From: Paraburkholderia diazotrophica
Lineage (GTDB): Bacteria > Pseudomonadota > Gammaproteobacteria > Burkholderiales > Burkholderiaceae
Direction of reading: 5' to 3'
NCBI RefSeq assembly: GCF_900108945.1
Contig: NZ_FNYE01000017.1
Span: 82,846 to 146,845, forward strand
Length of the DNA: 64,000 bases
Shown here: piece after piece, positions 17,106 to 25,763 of the stretch
Position numbering within the stretch: the stretch's first letter is position 1
Layout: each line of letters starts with the position of its first letter
Made by a program: the position numbers and the translations under genes
The notes under the pieces: model-generated
What the model was told of the DNA's origin: nothing
Seen by the model: the letters and a program-made list of their open reading frames with translations, nothing else
Databases searched by the model: none

Positions 17106-17585
17106 TCAGGCGAGGTTGGCCTTGTCGAGGCCGTATGCCTTGTCCTGTGAACCGGGCACCGTCCTGAACGCGATGTTCGCACGGTTCCATCCGTTGATGG
17201 CCATCACTTCGTACGTGAGGTCCGACAGTTCCTTTTCGGAGAACTGGCCGCGCACGCGCTCATAGATATCGTCGTCAACGCCATGCTCGGGCAGCTTCGT
17301 CAGCACTTCCACCCACGCGAGCGCGGCACGTTCGCGCGCCGAAAAGAGCGTGGACTCGCGCCACGTCGGAAGATGATGGATGCGCAGCTCGCGCTCGCCG
17401 TGAATGCGCGCTTCCTTCACGTGCATGTCGAGGCAGAACGCACATCCGTTGATCTGCGACGCGCGGATCGAAATCAGGTCGCGGATCGTCTCTTCGATCG
17501 CGCTGTCCTTCAACAGCATCGTGAATTCGAGGTGCTTCTTGAACAGTTCCGGCGATTGCTGAACATAGTTGATGCGCTGGGTCAT
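17106..17585 (-). CDS. AhpD-like carboxymuconolactone decarboxylase-family protein
   Basis: 159 residues. The AhpD-type redox motif is CAFCLDMH (Cys48, Cys51, His55) within a helical bundle. Members act as alkylhydroperoxidases or as proton-transfer enzymes. The start at 17585 follows a CAGGAGACATC Shine-Dalgarno. The neighbour upstream (17801-18682) is an ECF41 sigma factor; this pairing is the hallmark of the ECF41 group, whose targets are usually an adjacent carboxymuconolactone decarboxylase, oxidoreductase or epimerase gene (established knowledge). I could not find a convincing ECF41 promoter (TGTCACA with CGTC) in the 215-base spacer. Confidence 0.87.
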   Translation of the reverse strand: MTQRINYVQQSPELFKKHLEFTMLLKDSAIEETIRDLISIRASQINGCAFCLDMHVKEARIHGERELRIHHLPTWRESTLFSARERAALAWVEVLTKLPEHGVDDDIYERVRGQFSEKELSDLTYEVMAINGWNRANIAFRTVPGSQDKAYGLDKANLA

Positions 17586-17800
17586 GATGTCTCCTGGCGA
17601 CGATGAGAGAAACACCCGCACTTCCAGGGTGCCATGAACGGCGATGAGCCGCATGAAGTCATGGTAGGTGTGCGGGGCGCGCGGCGCTAGACATGGGATC
17701 GGGCTCACGCTGTTGCCCATGAAGCACCAATCGGCGCATCGGTCATCTGGTACTCGCCATTCTGGTACTCGCCGCGCGTGCGCGCAGGATCGACGGGCGC

Positions 17801-18682
17801 TCAGGGATTGCCGTGCGCGGCGACGATGCGCGCGAGCTTGTCGGGATTGCGCTGGACGTGGATGTTGACGATGCGTTGGCCGTCCGTCTCGAACGTCTGC
17901 GCCGATTCGAGCTGGCCTTCGAAATAGCGCAGCAGCGCCCACTCGCCGTTGAGCATCACGAGCTTCACGCGAAGCTCGCTCTTGTAACGCAGCGACGACG
18001 CGTAGAAAAGCTGCGCGATGCGCCGGCCGCCCAGCATCGGACGCGGGAAGCTCTGCACCTTGCCGCCGCCGTCGCCGATCAGCGTCGCGTCTTCGGCAAG
18101 CAGCGCGTTGATCGACGCGAAGTCGCCGCCTTCGAGCGCCTGCGCGAACGTCTTCAGCAGCCGGCGCTGCGTCTCGCGCGGCACGGCCTGGCGCGGGCGC
18201 GCCTCGCGCAGTTGCACCTTGGCGCGGCTCACCAGTTGACGGCACGCCGCTTCCGTCTTGCCGATGATATCGGCGATGTCGACATAGTCCGCGTCGAAGA
18301 CCTCGCGCAGCAGGAACGCCGCGCGTGCTTCCGGCGTCAGCCGTTCGAGCAGCATCAGAAAGGCCACGGAGACATCGTCGGCGCGCTCGGTCATCTCCTC
18401 GGGTGTCGCCGGCGGCTCTGTCAGCAGCGGCTCGGGCAGCCAGATGCCCGTGTAGTGTTCGCGCTGGATTTTCGCCGCGCGCAGACGGTCGATCGACATT
18501 CTCGTCGTGACCGCGACGAGCCAGGCTTCCGCATTGTCGATGCCCTCGCGGGCCGCCGAATGCCAGCGCAGCCACACGTCCTGCACGATATCCTCGGCTT
18601 CGGCCACGGACCCGAGCATTCGATACGCAATCTTCTGCAAACGCGGGCGAAGCTGGTTAAAGGCATGCGCGTCGTCGTCCAT
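17801..18682 (-). CDS. ECF41-group sigma factor
   Basis: 293 residues. Region 2 (YRMLGSVAEAEDIVQDVWLRW) and region 4 (LTPEARAAFLLREVFDADYVDIA) flank the linker motif WLPEP (81-85). The C-terminal SnoaL-like domain of about 120 residues contains DGGGK (204-208). WLPEP and DGGGK together define the ECF41 group, in which the C-terminal domain regulates the sigma factor in place of an anti-sigma protein. Start ATG 18682 has a GAGGAAACC Shine-Dalgarno. No anti-sigma gene is nearby, as expected. The likely target is the AhpD-like gene downstream, possibly with the cupin gene. Confidence 0.92.
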   Translation of the reverse strand: MDDDAHAFNQLRPRLQKIAYRMLGSVAEAEDIVQDVWLRWHSAAREGIDNAEAWLVAVTTRMSIDRLRAAKIQREHYTGIWLPEPLLTEPPATPEEMTERADDVSVAFLMLLERLTPEARAAFLLREVFDADYVDIADIIGKTEAACRQLVSRAKVQLREARPRQAVPRETQRRLLKTFAQALEGGDFASINALLAEDATLIGDGGGKVQSFPRPMLGGRRIAQLFYASSLRYKSELRVKLVMLNGEWALLRYFEGQLESAQTFETDGQRIVNIHVQRNPDKLARIVAAHGNP

Positions 18683-18904
18683 CACGGTTTCCTCTCTTGC
18701 ACCGAAAAGCCCAAATGCCGCACGAACATCGTGCCGGCAGTCAGATATTGCCATGGGAACTATTACGAATTGAACGGCGCGAATCAGGCGGTCGCCTGGA
18801 CAACGCGGCAAGGCCGTGCCACACCGTGCCGCGCCGCGATGGACATGGCTTTCAGGCCGCGGCGAGATAGTGCAGGCAGCGTCGAACGCGCGGCCCTGAA
18901 AAGC

Positions 18905-18936
18905 GACAGGGCGCGTGTCACTTCACGCGCCCTGTC
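18905..18936 (-). terminator. Rho-independent terminator of the hydroxylase gene
   Basis: A perfect 13-base-pair inverted repeat (18905-18917 with 18924-18936, six-base loop), followed on the minus strand by GCTTTTC. It lies 25 bases past the stop of the sterol-desaturase-like gene and should separate it from the sigma-factor gene. Confidence 0.8.
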
Positions 18937-18960
18937 TGGTACTGCCGCTTTATCTTCTGA

Positions 18961-19878
18961 TCAACCATTCACCGCTTCGCACTCGCGGGTTGCCGGCCTG
19001 GTCTTGCGGCGCAGTTCTTCCGTGGTTTCGCCGCCGCCGTCGGGCAGCCAGCCGGGCGGCTGGATCACGTGATTGATCGCGATCCACACGCTCTTCGCCT
19101 TCACGACGTCCCGAACCAGCGTCGCCCAGTGCTCGAACTCGACAACGAACGGATTGCGCGACGTGGTCGGCGTGACGAGACCGTAGACGCAGGGCTCGTC
19201 GGCGCGTTCTTCGACGTAGGTGCCGAACAGCCGGTCGAAGACGATCAGCACGCCGCCGTAGTTCGCGTCCAGATAATCGACATTCGACGCATGGTGAACG
19301 CGGTGCGAGGACGGCGTATTGAACACGTACTCAAGCCAGCCGAGCTTCGGAATCCACGTCGTGTGCAGCCAGAACTGATACAGCAGGTTGATGGAGAGCG
19401 TCATCAGCACGACTTCGGGGCGCACGCCGAGCAAGACGAGCGGCGCGAAGAAGATGGTCGAACCCGACACCTTGCCCGTGATGCCGAGACGGTACGAGGT
19501 GGACAGCGTCAACTGGTTCGGCGAATGATGCACGGCGTGCGTGGCCCACAAGTAGCGCACACGATGCGACGCGCGGTGATACCAGTAGTAGCAGAATTCC
19601 TGGCCGACGAAGAGCGCCAGCACCATCAGCGCGCTGTTGATCTCCATCGTGAAGAGGCGATGGTCCCAGGCGAAGGCGAAAACAGGTGCCGCGAGTGAGA
19701 GCGGCAGCATCGCGAGCAGCTTGCGCGCGACCAGATCGACGATCGACAGCCAGACTTCGTGCCATGCAAACGGCGTGACCGTATTGCGGTTCTTGCGGGT
19801 GAGCCAGACAGCTTCGATCATCGATACGGCGATGACGAAAGCCAAGACGTACAACGTGAATTTCCCAAGATTTTCCAT
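18961..19878 (-). CDS. Sterol desaturase / fatty acid hydroxylase family protein
   Basis: 305-residue integral membrane di-iron enzyme. Several hydrophobic helices (from about residues 5-25, 50-75 and 80-100) surround the histidine clusters WYHRASH, HAVHHSPN and SSHRVHHASN, the three-box signature of the fatty-acid-hydroxylase superfamily. It should hydroxylate or desaturate a lipid or isoprenoid substrate in the inner membrane. I chose ATG 19878 because MENLGKFTLYVLAF leads straight into the first helix; an upstream ATG at 19938 adds 20 residues and neither start has a strong Shine-Dalgarno. Single-gene unit ended by the terminator at 18905. Confidence 0.85.
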   Translation of the reverse strand: MENLGKFTLYVLAFVIAVSMIEAVWLTRKNRNTVTPFAWHEVWLSIVDLVARKLLAMLPLSLAAPVFAFAWDHRLFTMEINSALMVLALFVGQEFCYYWYHRASHRVRYLWATHAVHHSPNQLTLSTSYRLGITGKVSGSTIFFAPLVLLGVRPEVVLMTLSINLLYQFWLHTTWIPKLGWLEYVFNTPSSHRVHHASNVDYLDANYGGVLIVFDRLFGTYVEERADEPCVYGLVTPTTSRNPFVVEFEHWATLVRDVVKAKSVWIAINHVIQPPGWLPDGGGETTEELRRKTRPATRECEAVNG

Positions 19879-20327
19879 GACGATGCCATAACGGTTGTGG
19901 CGGGAGGTATCGTCTGCGGTGAAGTGGTGGATCAGCACATCGCATCCGATATGCGCACTGTAGTGATGAGCGCCGTCACAGGCTATGCGGAAGTTATTTC
20001 ACCGTATGTCAGCGGGCGGAGAGCCTTGCGGGGCGGGCGTCGCGGGCGCTTTTGACACGCGCTGGAATGCGCTAAAATTGCGCGGATTTGGGGCGCTGGA
20101 TGGCGGGTATCGCTCTGAGCCCGGTCGGCGGAAATTCGCGCGTGTGAGTGCGCGTCGTTGACAGGCGGTTGCATCGCCGGCGCATTTGGGCTTCGGATGC
20201 AACCGCTGTCGTTCGTCAGATCATTTGGATGTTTCGCGGGCAGTGGCTCGTGAAGCGCGTTGCCTGATTAGCAGCGGCGCCCGCTCACGACGCAGCGGGC
20301 GCCTTGACGCGATACGGACCTGCGCGA
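19879..20327. other. Intergenic region with no gene recognised
   Basis: About 450 bases between the sterol-desaturase-like gene and the DUF1254 gene. Short open frames on both strands have no recognisable protein features. The region should contain the hydroxylase promoter, and it contains the hairpin at 20276-20303. Confidence 0.5.
20276..20303 (-). terminator. GC-rich hairpin after the DUF1254 gene
   Basis: A perfect 10-base-pair inverted repeat GGCGCCCGCT / AGCGGGCGCC with an eight-base loop, 25 bases past the DUF1254 stop. No T-run follows, so it may act weakly or only protect the transcript end. Confidence 0.5.
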
Positions 20328-21365
20328 TCACGACATGGGCACGCTCTTCGGGAAGTCCCATTTGCCGTCGAGAACTTCGGGGCGCGGACGATAGAGACGT
20401 ACCGTGTAGTTCCAGCCGGGTTCGATCGGCAGGCAGTTGTCGCGCTTGCCCTCACATCCGCCGAACTGCACGTCTACCGCGCCGTCGGCGCCCTTCTTCG
20501 CGCCGACGCTATTGATCGTGTAGGCGTTCGACGGATTCGGGTCGATGTAGCCCGACGCGTTATAGACCGTGACCGACCAGAAGCCATCGACAGGGACATC
20601 GCGTACGTGAAGCTTGTACGGCGTCTTGCCATCGTTCTTCGGCGGCGTGACGGTCAGATAGACGGCATCCTTGTCGGGATTGCCGCCCCAGAGCACGGCT
20701 GCCCCGATCAGATGGCGTATCGGCGAAACCTCGCCCTTCCGTCCGAAGGCGTCCCTCGTGTCCGGCACGGTCGAACCGAGGACCCTGAGCGCGTCACGGA
20801 CCTTCTTGTGGCTGGCGGGGTCCCAATTGGGCACTTCAAACTGGCCCGCGCTACGCTGCTCGACCTTGATTCCATCCTGCAGCGCATGAGCCTGCTTGAG
20901 ATCCGCGGGATCTGCGGGATTGATCAGCGTTCGGACTGCCGCCAGCACGTAGCGCGTACCGATCTTGTCCTTCGTGAGCGTGTACTTGCCCGCGTCATAG
21001 ACCACTTCCTGCGCGTAATGATCTTCGTTGATGACGATCATCGAGCGGAAACGCTTGCCCGCGTCGGGAAGTTCGATCGTGACGGGGCCTGCGTCGAGAT
21101 CGAATACCGCGGTCGAATACAGCGTGTCGCGATTGACGCGCACGACGATCTGCCGGTTCAACGGAGCAAGCTCGCGAAGATGTCCGAAACGCCCAAGGCC
21201 GTTCATCTTGACGACTGCGGCAAACTCCATGTCCGACTCAGCACGGACGAAGTTGTCTACGGTCACGGGGACTGTCGGCGTTGAAGATTCGACCGTCTGC
21301 GCCGATGCCTGCAAGGCACCGCACACCAGAGTCAGTCCGAGAAAGAAGCGCTGTACGGAAAACAT
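20328..21365 (-). CDS. Exported DUF1254/DUF1214 protein
   Basis: 345 residues. Signal peptide FFLGLTLVCGALQASAQ. The N-terminal half matches DUF1254 (NFVRAESDMEFAAVV; NRQIVVRVNRDTLYSTAVFDL), and the C-terminal half the DUF1214 beta-sandwich (VPVDGFWSVTVYNASGYIDP, NNW-like CLPIEPGWNYTVRLYRPRPE). These proteins are periplasmic or outer-membrane associated and of unknown activity. Start ATG 21365, with the spacer AACTCCTGGAAATT read on the other strand giving CAGGAGTTCC as Shine-Dalgarno. Single-gene unit, divergent from the cupredoxin gene. Confidence 0.85.
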   Translation of the reverse strand: MFSVQRFFLGLTLVCGALQASAQTVESSTPTVPVTVDNFVRAESDMEFAAVVKMNGLGRFGHLRELAPLNRQIVVRVNRDTLYSTAVFDLDAGPVTIELPDAGKRFRSMIVINEDHYAQEVVYDAGKYTLTKDKIGTRYVLAAVRTLINPADPADLKQAHALQDGIKVEQRSAGQFEVPNWDPASHKKVRDALRVLGSTVPDTRDAFGRKGEVSPIRHLIGAAVLWGGNPDKDAVYLTVTPPKNDGKTPYKLHVRDVPVDGFWSVTVYNASGYIDPNPSNAYTINSVGAKKGADGAVDVQFGGCEGKRDNCLPIEPGWNYTVRLYRPRPEVLDGKWDFPKSVPMS

Positions 21366-21779
21366 CGGAACTCCTGGAAATTAGGCGAAACGAGAGAAAT
21401 GCGTGGGCACGCCCGCTCACACTGCGGGGCCAATAAACGGAGATACGTCAGGTAGATTAGTACGGCCGGCGCCGGGCAGACCCCTGCCGTTTTGAGGGGT
21501 GGCGAGCCACGCAGACGCAATGGTTGTCTTTCGAGAAGATCGGACATCGATGGCCGCGCCTTCGCACGGACGTAGACAGGATGAGGGTCCCTACCCATGC
21601 AGGTCGGCGGGTATCCCCACTTCTTCCTGTCGTCGACCGTGGCAAGAATGTGTACAGCGCCGTTGATACACGTACATCGACGACCGGTAAGGCCGCCCCT
21701 GCGGAAGCGGTTTGTGGGCGCGGAAACGCGCGCGACGAGGGACGACCAGAAGCCTGTTGCGCTTTTGAGGGGAGCGATC
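21366..21779. other. Divergent intergenic region
   Basis: About 410 bases between the DUF1254 gene and the cupredoxin gene. No gene, repeat or RNA element recognised. It must carry both promoters. Confidence 0.5.
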
Positions 21780-22196
21780 ATGATCAACAGACGTCACGCA
21801 GTATTCCTGCTTGGTGCAGTTGCATTCGGCTTTGCTTCGACGCGAGCCAATGCAGGCGAGACAGTACAAGTCACCCTGACATCGACGGCCATTCATCTCG
21901 CTACAGACCAGGTCAAGGCGGGAACAGTCACCTTCGAGGTGACCGGTTCACCGGACGGCGACACGACGCATGAACTGGTCGTGCTCAAGACAGAGTTGCC
22001 CGACGGTCACCTGCCGGTGCAGAAGGACACAGTAGCGGAAAGCAGGTTCAAGAAAATGGGAGAAGTCGAGGACGTGGCGCCCGGCACGAGCAAGCGGCTT
22101 ACGTTGAAGCTCGCGCCCGGCCGGTATGTGCTGATCTGCAATCGGCCGGGTCACTACGCGATGGGAATGCACGCCTCGCTGGTCGTCGCGCGCTAG
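21780..22196 (+). CDS. Exported cupredoxin-like copper protein
   Basis: 138 residues. Twin-basic start MINRRHAVFLLGAVAFGFAS followed by a cleavage region near ANAGE. The mature domain is a cupredoxin barrel with likely type 1 copper ligands His64 (THELVV), Cys120, His125 and Met130 or Met128 (LICNRPGHYAMGMHA). Such proteins shuttle electrons or bind copper in the periplasm. The start at 21780 follows a GAGGGGAGC Shine-Dalgarno. No oxidase or reductase partner is adjacent; downstream lies a decayed gene block. Confidence 0.82.
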   Translation: MINRRHAVFLLGAVAFGFASTRANAGETVQVTLTSTAIHLATDQVKAGTVTFEVTGSPDGDTTHELVVLKTELPDGHLPVQKDTVAESRFKKMGEVEDVAPGTSKRLTLKLAPGRYVLICNRPGHYAMGMHASLVVAR

Positions 22197-22302
22197 GTAT
22201 CGGCTCACTGCGCGGGATGCGTTTCGGTTGCAGGTTGCCGGTGCCTTTCGCACCACGCAATCCTTGGCGAACAAAGGCTCGCCCCATCGGCCGATGCCGG
22301 AT

Positions 22303-23329
22303 CTAATTGCGGATCGTCTGGATGAACCACTCGCGCGGCAACGCCATGCCGACGCCCTGTCTGACTGCCTCGCGGTACACATGTCCGCCGACGGCCGCGA
22401 ACTGCACGCCCCAGTTGCCCGCCGTATAGTAAAAGGTGATCTGCTCCGCGCTCGTGCGGCCCGGCGTGCGGCCCGTGATCACATCGCTATAGATGGGCCA
22501 CCGCTCGTATCCACACGCTCGCCGCGCGAAACGGGCAGCCGTCGCCGTTCGTCAGTGCTGCCGCCGACGAACGCATTCGGGCTTCCCAAAATATGCTTGC
22601 TGAAGCGCTCGCTCTCCTCCAACGGCAAGCGCTCACGGCCCTGCGCAATCGCGACGTCGAAGGGCCGCGCGACGCTCGCATCGAACTCGCGCGGCGTCAG
22701 CGCGACGACGTGCATCCCCGGTTCGAGCCACGCGGCGTCGAGCACGGGCGACATGCTGTCCGTGCAGGTCGCGACGATGTCCGCGCCGCGCACCGCTTCG
22801 TGAGCGCTGTCCACGGCTTCGATGTCGCGATCTGCAACCTGTCCGCCATCGCGCGAGCGAAGCGTCGCCGGTTCTCTTCGCGTCGGCTGTACACGCGCAC
22901 GTGGCGAATTTCGCGCACGCAGCACAGCGCATCGAGAAACGTTTCGGCCATGCCGCCCGAGCCGATCATGCCGATGGTTTGCGCATCTTCGCGCGCGAGC
23001 AGACGCGTGCCGAGCCCCGCAGCGCCGCCGGCGCGCATATGCTGCAAATGCCCATCGTTGATGATCTCGAGCGGCGCGCCGTTCTCGGTACTGAAGAGCA
23101 TCACGAGCCCGCAATACGTGCCCGGCTCGATGCAGTACTTCTGCTCGCTTCCCACGCGATGCGATTGCGATCCCTGCTGATCAAGGCCACTATCGCGAGG
23201 CCACACCATCACGTCCGACTTCAGCCGCACCGCGAGAATGCCGTCCGTCGCGCCATCGACGGAGCCGAAACGGTAGTAGCCGTCGTCGCGCGCGGTCGGC
23301 ACATAGGTATCGAAGCGCGGGCGGCCGCG
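22303..23329 (-). pseudogene. Broken ornithine cyclodeaminase / mu-crystallin family gene
   Basis: Three reading frames together give the family sequence. The first contains RPRFDTYVPTARDDGYYRFG, STENGAPLEIINDGHLQHMR, then IGMIGSGGMAETFLDALC, the NAD-binding motif. The frame shifts near 22825 into EAVDSAHEAVRGADIVATCT and LEPGMHVVALTP. It shifts again near 22500 into WPIYSDVITGRTPGRTSAEQ and ends EWFIQTIRN before a TAG. The N-terminal about 30-50 residues are missing where the sequence joins an MFS fragment. The family includes ornithine cyclodeaminase, ketimine reductase and alanine dehydrogenase-like enzymes. Clearly non-functional unless the shifts are sequencing errors. Confidence 0.8.
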
Positions 23330-23717
23330 CGCAGACGAGCATGCCGGGCGCGGCGACGCCGATCGTCGCGTAGGTCGGCGTGAGCGCGATGATCAGCGAA
23401 CCGATGCTCATCATCGCCGCCGATACGCTCAGTGCGACGCGACGTCCGTGTCTGTCCGCGAGCGCGCCGATCGCCCAACTGCCGAGCGGCCGCACCACAT
23501 AGCCGATCGCGGCGACAGCGGCCGCGTTCAGCAGTTGCGCCGTCTGATTGCCGCCCGGAAAAAACGCCTTGCTGAAGTAGATCGAGAAGATCGAGTACGC
23601 GAGAAAGTCGTACCACTCGATCACATTGCCCGCGCTGCCGCCGATGATCGAGCGCAGGCGTTCCCGCCGCCCGGCGAGAGAGGTCCGTAGCGACAGATCG
23701 TGAGGCGTTGCGGCCAT
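23330..23717 (-). pseudogene. N-terminal fragment of an MHS-type MFS transporter
   Basis: Encodes about the first 125 residues of a metabolite:H+ symporter: GGSAGNVIEWYDFLAYSIFS in the first helix, AAIGYVVRPLGSWAIGALAD leading to RHGRR, then ALTPTYATIGVAAPGMLV in the fourth helix. At about 23320-23336 it runs into ornithine-cyclodeaminase-like sequence, so roughly eight helices are missing. The 5' end is intact, with a plausible start at 23717. A deletion joining two neighbouring genes explains the structure best. Confidence 0.8.
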
Positions 23718-23793
23718 CCTGTGTCCCCTTGCGGCCGCCCGGCCGCTATTGTCTGGTGCCTGGATTGCTGCCTTGCTACTTTCCTGCCGTGTT

Positions 23794-23853
23794 GCGTGCG
23801 ATGTTCTTGCGTGTGATGTGCTCGTGTGTGATGTGCTCGCGTGTGATGTCCTC
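23794..23853. repeat. Four tandem 15-bp repeats
   Basis: Units start at 23794, 23809, 23824 and 23839, with consensus GCGTGTGATGTGCTC; unit 1 is the most diverged. It lies between the MFS fragment and the MmgE/PrpD fragment, in non-coding DNA. The 15-base period keeps frame, so open frames through it read as a fake DVLACDVL peptide repeat. Confidence 0.85.
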
Positions 23854-23859
23854 GCGCCG

Positions 23860-24450
23860 CTAATCTTGAGCCGCGAGCAGGCGCACGAGTTCTGCTGCGT
23901 CGGGTTTTTCTTCGGCGTGCATGACCCAGTCCACGATGCGCTGGATCTGCTCGCCTTCGATGCGATGTGCCGCGAGCTTCGTCATCTTGCCGACGATTTC
24001 CGCCTCGCTCGCAAAGGCATGCTCGCTGCCGCGCTGCGACTGCACGGTTTCCTCGAGCCGCGCGCCGTCGCGCAGTATCACCTCGACGCTCACCGTATGG
24101 CGCGCGCCGTGCCCGCGCGCGGTGATCGACGGGTCTTCGAGCACCTGTACGCGATCGGCCAGCGCCATGCGTCGAGGGTCCGCCACCTTGTCTTCGCTGA
24201 ACTGGTCGACGAACACGTCACCTTCGAGCAATAGCGTCGCGACGCAGTAGGGCAGGTTCAATTGCGCGGACGTCAACCCCTGTCGCACGTAGCGCCAGCC
24301 GACGTGATCGACGGTCACACGCGAGCCATGCACGACGATCGACTCCACGTCGTTCGCGCCGAACGGATGACGCGCCTGCATCGCGCGGATTGCATCGAGC
24401 GTCGTGTGATTGCTGCCCACGCGCGAATAGAACTTCAGCGCGATGCAGCC
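23860..24450 (-). pseudogene. C-terminal fragment of an MmgE/PrpD-family protein
   Basis: About 195 residues of the C-terminal half: FYSRVGSNHTTLDAI, then AIRAMQARHPFGANDVESI, VVHGSRVTVDHVG, AQLNLPYCVATLLLEGDVFV. The family includes 2-methylcitrate dehydratase and cis-aconitate decarboxylase; full-length proteins have about 450 residues. The first about 250 residues are absent. At about 24440-24452 the fragment abuts, head to head, a LysR gene that has also lost its 5' end. One deletion could account for both losses. Confidence 0.75.
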
Positions 24451-25294
24451 ATCGAACTGAATCTGTCCGCGTCCGCGCTGACGCGACGCATCAAGCGGCT
24501 CGAAGAAGCGCTCGACCTGATGCTCTTCGAGCGAACGACGCGCACGGTCGCGCTCACGTCATCGGGCGAACTGCTCTTGCCGCGCGCGCAAAGCGTGCTG
24601 CGCGTAACTCGACGCATCGTTGCAGCTCGTCACGGAGGCCACGCGCATTCGCGCGGGTCAATTGACGATTGCGTGCATTCCCACTGTCGTGAAGTTCCTG
24701 CTGCCGAAGATCGTGAGCAGCTATCACCGCAAGCGGCCTGAAGTGCGGCTGAAATTGATCGAAGCCGATCTTTCGACAGTCGCGCGTCGCGTCGCCGATG
24801 GAGACGCGGAATTCGGCATCGCGTTTCTCGTCAACGAAACGCCGGAACTCGCAATCGACGAGTTGCTAGTGGACCCGTATGTATTGGCGTGCCCCGCCGA
24901 TCATCCGCTCGCGAAAAGCGAGCACGTCGCATGGCGAGAATTGAGACCGTGGCCTTTGATCGTGTCGGGCACGACGAGCGGCAATCACCGGATGCTCGAT
25001 GCCGCATTGCGCGACATTGACTGGCGCCCGGATCGGCTGATCGAGATCGAGCATCTGACGACGTCGCTCGGACTCGTCGAAGCCGGACTCGGCATCTCGA
25101 TCATTCCGCGTTGCGCGGCGCCGCGCGATGCGCAATCGAGAATCGCGATCCGTCTGCTCGTCGAGCCGACGGTTGCACGCACAATCGGTTTGATCCGCCG
25201 ACGCGATGCGACGTTGCCAGCCGTCGCGCGCGATTTTCGTCTGACGTTGCGCAGAATGGCGCCGCTCGATCCGGCGTGGATGCAGCCCGAGTGA
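24440..25294 (+). pseudogene. LysR regulator gene, 5'-truncated and frameshifted
   Basis: The frame opens inside the helix-turn-helix (AIELNLSASALTRRIKRLEE, then LFERTTRTVALTSSGELLLP), so about 20 N-terminal residues and the start codon are missing. The frame shifts near 24615, after which an open frame continues QLTIACIPTVVKFLLPKIVS and RADGDAEFGIAF-like effector-domain sequence to 25294. The effector domain alone could be translated from an internal start but cannot bind DNA. This was probably the divergent regulator of the broken catabolic genes beside it. Confidence 0.8.
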
Positions 25295-25500
25295 CTGCTT
25301 CTGGTTAAGGGGCAGGAACGCGCGTGCCGCACGGTATCTGCGTAGCGAGTCGCGCAAAATCACCGAGATGAAGCACATTTGGCACTACCGCTGTGCATCG
25401 TGTCGGTAATTCTGGTTCCCCAAATAATTTTTGCTGCGCAACAAGCCAAACAGCGCAATACTGATTCGCCCGCTCCTTTTCGCGGGTTCTTCACTGATGG

Positions 25501-25522
25501 ATGGCCCGCTCAAGCGGGCCAT
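25501..25522. terminator. Perfect hairpin downstream of the LysR remnant
   Basis: ATGGCCCGCT and AGCGGGCCAT form a 10-base-pair stem around a two-base centre; TTCCCGC follows. It could terminate plus-strand transcription from the decayed block, but the T-run is short. Confidence 0.45.
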
Positions 25523-25562
25523 TTCCCGCAGTAGATTGACTCACGTGAAACGGCAATCAGTC

Positions 25563-25763
25563 ATGGAACTTTGCGACGAGTGCTCCACGCTTCAGGGATG
25601 CTCCGCTGACAGGATCAGGGAAGAAGGGCTAACGCTGATCGGTGTCGGCGAATGCGAAGGCGTAGTGGCGATCGAGCACTACCGTTGCGAAAAGTGCCGC
25701 GCGCTGCTGGTTCGGCAACTCTGCGGATGTTCGGCTGAGCAGGTCTGGACAGCGTTTTCCTAG
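25563..25763 (+). CDS. Small Cys-rich protein (possible zinc ribbon)
   Basis: 66 residues with seven Cys arranged as MELCDECSTLQGC in the N-terminal part and CEKCRALLVRQLCGCS near the C-terminus. Paired CxxC motifs suggest a zinc ribbon or rubredoxin-like knuckle. I do not recognise the family. ATG 25563 is taken because all the Cys-rich sequence follows it; an earlier in-frame ATG at 25497 sits in the hairpin region. Its TAG overlaps the stop of the convergent TetR gene within the palindrome CTAG. Confidence 0.55.
   Translation: MELCDECSTLQGCSADRIREEGLTLIGVGECEGVVAIEHYRCEKCRALLVRQLCGCSAEQVWTAFS

Noticed and set aside
17748..17776. Short duplicated TCTGGTACTCGCC-type sequence
   Set aside because: Only two copies of about 13 bases; no clear role and likely chance or slippage.
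17586..17800. ECF41-type promoter (TGTCACA with CGTC) before the AhpD-like gene
   Set aside because: No pair with acceptable match and spacing could be found by eye.
23794..23853. CRISPR-like array
   Set aside because: Units are directly adjacent 15-mers with no spacers, and no Cas gene is present.
23749..24234. Plus-strand frame with a DVLACDVL peptide repeat
   Set aside because: It simply translates the 15-bp DNA repeat and then runs antisense to the MmgE/PrpD fragment.
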